The notes below the pieces were generated by a model that worked only from the letters and a program-made list of their open reading frames with translations, was not told the DNA's origin and did not search any database. From Planctomycetota bacterium (lineage in GTDB: Bacteria > Planctomycetota > Planctomycetia > Pirellulales > Pirellulaceae): a DNA stretch of 9,167 nt. Both the position numbers and the translations under genes were made by a program. Every line of letters starts with the position of its first letter. Within the stretch, counting starts at the first letter, position 1. The DNA lies in NCBI GenBank assembly GCA_026692885.1, contig JAPLNJ010000708.1, positions 1 through 9,167 of the forward strand. The letters run 5' to 3'. Below are positions 5,129 to 9,167 of this stretch, in pieces.

Positions 5129-6916
5129 ATGCTCCGCTTATTCTGTCTGGCGCTGGTCGCCGGTGCATCGATTCCCACACTTATGGTCCTGGCGGCAGAC
5201 GCACCCGCGAAAACAGCCGCCATCGAGAAAGCTCCCGTCCCCGCCGAGGCCGGGGGGCCGGACGAGCAAGCCACGCTGAAAACCATCGACGAGATTGGCA
5301 AACGGGGCGAGTCGGCTCAAGCCGAAGTCCCGCTGTTGCTCAAGTTGCTCGCCGACAAACGGGAGAGCCTCCGGTGGCACGCGGCACGGGCGTTGGGTGC
5401 CATCGGGCCCGCAGCATCCGACGCCGTGCCGACGTTAATCCAGGCGTTATCCGACGAGGTGCCCAACGTTCGAGCCTATGCGGCCTTCGCTTTGGGCCGG
5501 ATCGGCAAGGCAGCGGAACCAGCGGTGGAGAAGCTGATCGAAGCGGTCTTCGACAAAGACGCACTGGTTCGCCGGATCTCGGCCCGGGCCCTGCGCGACA
5601 TCGGTCCTGTGCCTGAAAAAGCCTTCCCAATCCTCGAAAAGGCACTGGAAGAAGCGGACCCGGCGCTGATCCAGCTGGCATTGGCGACGATGTCCGAACG
5701 TGGCCAGGAAGCCGTGCCGCGTCTGCAGCAGTTCCTGAAGCGGAAGAAACTGGCTTATTGGGCCTGTCTGGTACTGGCCAACATCGGTCCCGAAGCCGCC
5801 GCCGCGGTACCCGATCTGGTCGCCGTGCTGCAGGCCGAGGAAGCGGAGGTGCGGCTGCACGCCCTGCTCGCGCTGGGCAACATTGGCGCAGCGTCCAAGC
5901 CGGCCGTCCCGGCCATTGTCGGATTGCTCGAGAAGGATCCGTTTGAAGGCGTGCGCTATGCCGCCGTCTACGCCTTGGTCCAGGTCGGCGAGCACAGCGA
6001 CGCCATCAACGCAGCCTTGGCCGACGCGGCGAAACACAAGGATCCGCTGTTGAATTTATTGGGTCTGTGGGGCTTGGCCAAGCTGAATCCCAAGGATGAG
6101 GAGTTGGCGAAAGCAGCAACGGAGGCGATTGTCGAGAACCTAGTATCGCCGGACCAGCAGCTCCGCCAAGCTGCAGCGAGGGCCCTGAATGAATTCCACG
6201 GCCCTCCGGAAATCGTCCGTCCCGCCTTGATCGCGGCCCTCAAGGATGCCGACCGGGAAGTGGTCAGTCACGCCCTGGATGCACTGGCCTCGCTGGGTCC
6301 CAAGGCCCTGACCAATATCGATCAAACCCTGCAGGACAAGCAGCTCCGCCACTACGCGACACGGCTGGCGTTCCGGCTGGGTGACCAGGCCGTCTCGGCC
6401 GTGCCGGCCCTGGTGCAAGCCCTGCAGCAACCGACGGAGAACGAAGATGACCTTGTCTTCCGGCGGGAGGTCCAGTTCACCCTGGCCGCCATCGGACCGG
6501 CCGCGAAAGACGCCGTCCTCGAGTTAATCAAGTCGCTCGATTCGAAAGACGAAGAAGTCTTCGGGACGGCCTGTTATGCCTTGGGCAAGATCGGTCCGGC
6601 AGCCAAAGACGCGGTACCGGCTCTGCGCCAGACGTTGAACAACCGGCAGGACGCGGACCGCGCCGCCATCGTCTGGGCCTTGCTCAAAATTCTGCCCGAT
6701 AGTCCGAATCTGCGGAAGTTCGCCGCGCCGCTGCTGGTGCTGGGCCTGAACAGCGACCGGGAGGTCGTCCGGGCTGAATGCGCCACCTCGCTGGGCGATC
6801 TGGGGGTGCATGCCAAACCGGCAATCACGCGTCTGAAAAAACTGTTGGAAGACGACAGCTCATTGGTGCGAGATGCCGCCACCGGCGCGCTGAAGAAGCT
6901 AGGCGAGTCGGAATGA
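5129..6916 (+). CDS. Secreted HEAT-repeat protein, 595 aa
   Basis: The product has an N-terminal signal peptide (MLRLFCLALVAGASIPTLMVLAADA), a short Ala/Pro-rich linker (to about 45) and then a nearly unbroken array of about 14 HEAT-type repeats to the C-terminus. Typical units are RWHAARALGAIGPAASDAVP (82-101), VRAYAAFALGRIGKAAEPAV (114-133), VRLHALLALGNIGAASKPAV (241-260), VFGTACYALGKIGPAAKDAV (477-496) and VRAECATSLGDLGVHAKPAI (547-566). The array forms a superhelical protein-binding scaffold by family knowledge; no catalytic domain, cytochrome motif or membrane anchor is visible. Start at 5129 was chosen because of the signal peptide and GAGG at 5119-5122, 6 nt upstream; the frame is open to 4967 but the extra part runs through the repeat DNA. 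A role as an exported scaffold or lyase-like HEAT adaptor is possible but unproven. Confidence 0.88.
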   Translation: MLRLFCLALVAGASIPTLMVLAADAPAKTAAIEKAPVPAEAGGPDEQATLKTIDEIGKRGESAQAEVPLLLKLLADKRESLRWHAARALGAIGPAASDAVPTLIQALSDEVPNVRAYAAFALGRIGKAAEPAVEKLIEAVFDKDALVRRISARALRDIGPVPEKAFPILEKALEEADPALIQLALATMSERGQEAVPRLQQFLKRKKLAYWACLVLANIGPEAAAAVPDLVAVLQAEEAEVRLHALLALGNIGAASKPAVPAIVGLLEKDPFEGVRYAAVYALVQVGEHSDAINAALADAAKHKDPLLNLLGLWGLAKLNPKDEELAKAATEAIVENLVSPDQQLRQAAARALNEFHGPPEIVRPALIAALKDADREVVSHALDALASLGPKALTNIDQTLQDKQLRHYATRLAFRLGDQAVSAVPALVQALQQPTENEDDLVFRREVQFTLAAIGPAAKDAVLELIKSLDSKDEEVFGTACYALGKIGPAAKDAVPALRQTLNNRQDADRAAIVWALLKILPDSPNLRKFAAPLLVLGLNSDREVVRAECATSLGDLGVHAKPAITRLKKLLEDDSSLVRDAATGALKKLGESE

Positions 6917-6930
6917 GCGGACCCGCGGCT

Positions 6931-7004
6931 TTGATCATAACATTGCGAAAGGCTAGCAATGTCGTGCTCGCCCCCGAGAAGCTCCCGACGTAAGTCGGTG
7001 GGAG
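6931..7004 (+). repeat. Core repeat copy 2 with hairpin module
   Basis: It starts with TTGATCATAACATTGCGAAA and GCTAGC (6931-6956), a shortened core. It is followed, after a diverged 17-nt spacer, by a 27-bp stretch at 6974-7000 identical to 9039-9065. That stretch includes CGAGAAGCTCCC and a CCGAC-GTAA-GTCGG hairpin with a GNRA-type loop (6985-6998). CCGAGAAGCTCCCG at 6974-6987 is also the exact reverse complement of 7045-7058, so a larger stem can form across the gap. It begins 14 nt after the HEAT gene stop codon. Confidence 0.75.
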
Positions 7005-7044
7005 TGTTTCCGCCCTGTGCCTAACCCGGAGCCCCCTATCCGAC

Positions 7045-7073
7045 CGGGAGCTTCTCGGACGGGACCAGGTAGC
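7045..7073 (-). repeat. Detached arm of the core/hairpin element
   Basis: Read on the minus strand it matches 9024-9052 at 28 of 29 positions (GCTA then C versus G, then CTGGTCCCGTCCGAGAAGCT and CCCG). In the copy at 8993-9052 this arm is joined directly to the core through GCTAGC. Here it is separated from core copy 3 by about 178 bp. Confidence 0.75.
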
Positions 7074-7143
7074 ACCAAACGGTTTCTTGGTCCTGGCGCG
7101 TAAGGAATGAGATTTTACGGTTCCGCAGTGCCGGGCCCCAGGC

Positions 7144-7241
7144 AGGGCTCAGACGTACAGAATTCAAAATTGGCGGACAAACCACTCTGACTTGGCAAAG
7201 TCGCCAAACCGCCAATTTTGAATTCTGTACGTCTGAGCCCT
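7144..7241. repeat. Perfect 33-bp inverted repeat
   Basis: The arm 7144-7176 is the exact reverse complement of 7209-7241, with a 32-nt loop at 7177-7208. The arms contain ACGTACAGAATTCAAAATTG and are markedly more AT-rich than the surroundings. Inside the loop GACTT-GGCA-AAGTC (7189-7202) forms a further small hairpin. Perfect identity of 33 bp suggests recent formation, gene conversion or strong constraint. It could act as a bidirectional terminator between the convergent genes or be a small non-autonomous element; no T-run favours the former. Confidence 0.95.
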
Positions 7242-7251
7242 CGCGCTTAGT

Positions 7252-7288
7252 GCTAGCAGTGACGGCATTTCGCAGTGTTCCGATCAAC
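7252..7288 (-). repeat. Core repeat copy 3 (full length, inverted)
   Basis: Read on the minus strand this 37-bp core matches 8993-9029 at 36 of 37 positions, the single difference being TTGATCGG versus TTGATCGT. It contains GCGAAATGCCGTCACTGCTA. Together with copy 4 it forms an inverted pair that brackets the oxidoreductase gene. Confidence 0.9.
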
Positions 7289-7296
7289 GTCCGGCC

Positions 7297-7403
7297 CCGC
7301 GGCTTTGAAGTTGCGCATTTTCGTAGGAGGGGTCTCCTGCCCCGTCCTTTTCCGATGTTTCTGAGGTCGGGTCGGAGACCCAACCTACATCAAAGGCCCG
7401 CGG
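7297..7403. repeat. Imperfect inverted repeat with GGGTCTCC ends
   Basis: GTAGGAGGGGTCTCC at 7323-7337 pairs with GGAGACCCAACCTAC at 7374-7388 with two mismatches. The relationship extends outward to CCGCGGCTTTGA at 7297-7308 and its counterpart near 7391-7403, interrupted by a length difference. The GTAGGxxGGGTCTCC motif is a familiar look of planctomycete intergenic repeats; that is recollection. Note that CCGCGGCTTTGA also precedes core copy 2 at 6923. Confidence 0.65.
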
Positions 7404-7410
7404 CGGGTCA

Positions 7411-7440
7411 TTTCTTTCGAGAAAGGCCGGCGGAGCCGGC
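7411..7440 (-). terminator. Possible rho-independent terminator of the oxidoreductase gene
   Basis: On the minus strand, about 75 nt past the stop codon, GCCGGC-TCC-GCCGGC (7440-7426) forms a 6-bp GC stem. It is followed by a short pyrimidine tract CCTTTCTCG and a second small stem (TTTCT/AGAAA at 7411-7424). The T-run is short, so the call is tentative. Confidence 0.4.
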
Positions 7441-7515
7441 AATGCAGTGCGCCCCCAGCCAGAGCCAGGGAACGAGGTTTTCCAAGATATTCACAGCAGT
7501 GGGGCGTCCCACGTT

Positions 7516-8880
7516 CTACAGCTTCCACGGCGCTCGCATGGGTCGATCGAGCAGTGCATTCGCCTCGTCGTCGTTGACGAAGGCTTCGTTGGCCGGATCC
7601 CAACGCAACTTCCGCCGCAGCTTGATCGCGATCTGTTCCAGATGACAAAGCGTGTCCGTGCGGACAGCGATGTCGATCGGCGCGGCCGGCTTGGTCCGGC
7701 CTTTCACCGCGTCGATAAAGTTGGCGTGATGGTTGTCGCTCTTGAATAGCCGAAGTTCGTTCGGGCCGAAGGTTGTTTTCAGGAGCGCTGCCGGATTCGC
7801 ATCGATCTTCTCGCGGTCCACGTGCACCCAACCCTCCGTGCCCAGGAACAGCACCCCGTGGCCATAGCCGGCCACCTGCAAAGGATGCTTCCGAGCGGTG
7901 CCGTCATCCATGTGCACCAGCGTCACGCCGTTGGCGTACCGGTTGTCGATCTGCCAACTCGTGGCGCCGTCGGTCAGGAGATCTTGGGGAAACACCCCGC
8001 TGCCTTCGACTTCCGTCGGCCCGCTGAGTTCCGTGCCGTTTCCCCATTGGGCGATGTCCAGGTGGTGCACGCCCCAGTTGCCGATCATACCCAGGCAGTA
8101 ATCGGAGATGCAGTACCAGACGCTATAGCCCTCCTTCTGCGTGTGTGGGCGGCAGCGTTGGTAACAGTAAGGCGCCAGGGGTGCCGGGCCGAGCCACAGG
8201 TCATAGTCAAACTCCTTGGGCACCGGTTCCGTGGGCTGTTTCGGGCAGGTCCAACTGGCGGGCACGCCGACCAGAATCGTCTTCAATTCGCCGATCTTAC
8301 CGTTGCGCACCAATTCGCAGGCCAACCGGAACTTGGCGCCGGATCGCTGCTGGGTCCCGAACTGGAACACGACTCCGCTCTCCTGGACAGCCTTGCGAAC
8401 GGCTTGGGCAGCTCGCACGCTCCAGCCGATGGGCTTCTCGCAATACATGGGCTTGCCCCGCCGGGTCGCCTCCAACGCGATCAAGGGATGCCAGTGATCG
8501 GGCGCGGTGATCTGCACCGCATCAATGTCCGGGCGAGCCAGCAGTTCGCGGAAATCCTTATACGCCGCGCAATCTTGATTGCCGTAGTACTCGTCCACGG
8601 CTTGCTTACCTTCCAGTCGACGGGTTTCATGCACGTCGCAGACGGCCGCAACCTGAACCTCGGAATTCCCGCGAAATGTTCGCATATTGCCCGTGCCTTG
8701 AATGCCCAGGCCGATGCAACCCAACACGACGCGATTCGATGGCGCCACGGCATCCGCTCGGCCCAAGACGGCCGCCGGAACGATCCACGGAAAACCGAGG
8801 ACGCCCGCGGCCGCGGCCGATCGCTGCAGGAACTGCCGGCGGCTGACAGGCGACGAGTCTGTGGATTGACGCGTAGGCAT
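7516..8880 (-). CDS. Gfo/Idh/MocA family oxidoreductase, Tat-exported
   Basis: The 454-residue product has a twin-arginine signal (SRRQFLQ at 13-19, then a hydrophobic stretch ending PAAVLGRADA). It is followed by the Rossmann nucleotide-binding motif GLGIQG (57-62), the family signature YCEKPIG around Lys149, and GVHHLDIAQWG (270-280) in the C-terminal domain, where the histidines are the usual catalytic/substrate positions. Length fits the exported planctomycete members of the family. By family knowledge it is a NAD(P)-dependent sugar or cyclitol oxidoreductase; the substrate cannot be read from sequence. Export through Tat would be consistent with folding around its cofactor in the cytoplasm before transport. 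ATG at 8880 is supported by AGGAG 8 nt upstream. It is convergent with the HEAT-repeat gene, stands alone as a transcription unit, and is bracketed by an inverted pair of core repeats. Confidence 0.92.
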   Translation of the reverse strand: MPTRQSTDSSPVSRRQFLQRSAAAAGVLGFPWIVPAAVLGRADAVAPSNRVVLGCIGLGIQGTGNMRTFRGNSEVQVAAVCDVHETRRLEGKQAVDEYYGNQDCAAYKDFRELLARPDIDAVQITAPDHWHPLIALEATRRGKPMYCEKPIGWSVRAAQAVRKAVQESGVVFQFGTQQRSGAKFRLACELVRNGKIGELKTILVGVPASWTCPKQPTEPVPKEFDYDLWLGPAPLAPYCYQRCRPHTQKEGYSVWYCISDYCLGMIGNWGVHHLDIAQWGNGTELSGPTEVEGSGVFPQDLLTDGATSWQIDNRYANGVTLVHMDDGTARKHPLQVAGYGHGVLFLGTEGWVHVDREKIDANPAALLKTTFGPNELRLFKSDNHHANFIDAVKGRTKPAAPIDIAVRTDTLCHLEQIAIKLRRKLRWDPANEAFVNDDEANALLDRPMRAPWKL

Positions 8881-8992
8881 GCTTGAGTCTCCTGGGTTTG
8901 AGTCTGGTTAGCAACGTCGGCCGTGGCTCGCCGCTTAGGGGTCGGGTGTTCAGAAACTCATTTCTTGCGGTCACTTGCCTTTGACGATGGGT
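8881..8992. promoter_or_regulatory. Upstream region of the oxidoreductase gene
   Basis: The ribosome-binding site AGGAG (minus strand, about 8889-8893) precedes the ATG by 8 nt. I cannot identify convincing -35 and -10 boxes or an operator. TTTGAGTCT and GCTTGAGTCT form a small direct repeat just upstream of the start codon. Confidence 0.35.
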
Positions 8993-9069
8993 GTTGATCG
9001 TAACACTGCGAAATGCCGTCACTGCTAGCTGGTCCCGTCCGAGAAGCTCCCGACGTAAGTCGGTGAGAG
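8993..9069 (+). repeat. Core repeat copy 4 with hairpin module
   Basis: This is the most complete copy. The 37-bp core (8993-9029) continues directly into CTGGTCCCGTCCGAGAAGCT and then the CCGAC-GTAA-GTCGG hairpin (9050-9063). The last 27 bp (9039-9065) equal 6974-7000. TCGGTGAGA at 9060-9068 is also the exact reverse complement of 9100-9108, adding an outer stem. It serves as the reference for reading copies 1 to 3. Confidence 0.8.
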
Positions 9070-9113
9070 CAGTCCCGCCAACTCCTATACACCGCGGCGT
9101 CTCACCGATTTCT

Positions 9114-9166
9114 CCCGACTCGATGGCTGCCCGCCGCCGGAGGCGGCGGGCAGCCAGCGAGTCGGG
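9114..9166. repeat. Strong GC-rich hairpin at window end
   Basis: Arms 9114-9138 and 9142-9166 are reverse complements at 24 of 25 positions around a GGA loop; the mismatch is A9123 against G9157. The stem centre is CCCGCCGCC/GGCGGCGGG. There is no T-run inside the window, and the element may continue past the end, so its function is open. Confidence 0.9.
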
Positions 9167-9167
9167 C

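Larger units (their letters stand above)
6917..7515. other. Convergent intergenic region made of repeats
   Basis: This 599-nt gap between the HEAT-repeat gene (plus) and the oxidoreductase gene (minus) has no gene I can support. Almost all of it is accounted for by repeat modules described separately: core copy 2 with its hairpin, a 29-bp fragment at 7045-7073, a perfect 33-bp inverted repeat, core copy 3, an imperfect inverted repeat at 7297-7403 and a terminator-like hairpin at 7411-7440. A minus-strand open frame at 7383-7036 runs through these repeats and is not credible as a gene. Confidence 0.7.

Noticed and set aside
7036..7383. Minus-strand ORF of 115 residues
   Set aside because: It consists of translated repeat modules, including both arms of the 33-bp inverted repeat.
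7822..8886. 354-residue plus-strand ORF opposite the oxidoreductase gene
   Set aside because: Long antisense frames are common in GC-rich coding DNA; the minus frame has an unambiguous Tat signal, Rossmann motif and EKP signature.

Overview
The window looks like a chromosomal piece of a planctomycete, probably of the Pirellulales/Pirellulaceae type. The basis is established family knowledge plus what can be read here: a Tat-exported Gfo/Idh/MocA oxidoreductase, a secreted ThuA-like protein, an AP-endonuclease-2-fold sugar isomerase, a secreted HEAT-repeat protein, a secreted low-complexity protein, and intergenic DNA packed with hairpin repeats. The species assignment is inference; no rRNA or phylogenetic marker is present.

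Layout. 1-557 holds no gene I can support. It has one copy of a recurrent short repeat (52-80), a long imperfect hairpin (82-161) and a G-run tract (280-303). From 3887 down to 558, four genes lie on the minus strand, in transcription order: sugar phosphate isomerase/epimerase family protein (3887-3048), a repeat cluster (3021-2872), ThuA-like protein (2857-2123), a short 9-residue-repeat protein that looks like the tail of a larger one (2133-1768), and an unrecognised ~377-residue protein (1691-558). A divergent intergenic region (3888-4168) leads to two plus-strand genes, a secreted 239-residue protein (4169-4888) and a secreted 595-residue HEAT-repeat protein (5129-6916), separated by another paired-hairpin repeat (4923-4977). 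The convergent gap 6917-7515 is almost wholly repeats. A minus-strand Gfo/Idh/MocA oxidoreductase fills 8880-7516, and more repeats close the window.

How the genes may work together. Isomerase, ThuA-like and Gfo/Idh proteins are families that recur in planctomycete carbohydrate and cyclitol catabolism. Here the isomerase and ThuA genes may share a transcript, while the oxidoreductase is a separate unit. The HEAT and 239-residue proteins are exported and have no evident enzymatic role. The two genes at 2133-558 look foreign to this set.

The least ordinary content is the non-coding layer. A roughly 37-bp core occurs four times next to different hairpins, one of these elements appears split by a ~178-bp insert that carries a perfect 33-bp inverted repeat, and a 25-bp-arm hairpin sits flush against the ThuA ribosome-binding site. 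I found no evidence of a CRISPR array, tRNA, rRNA, recognisable transposase or complete defence system.
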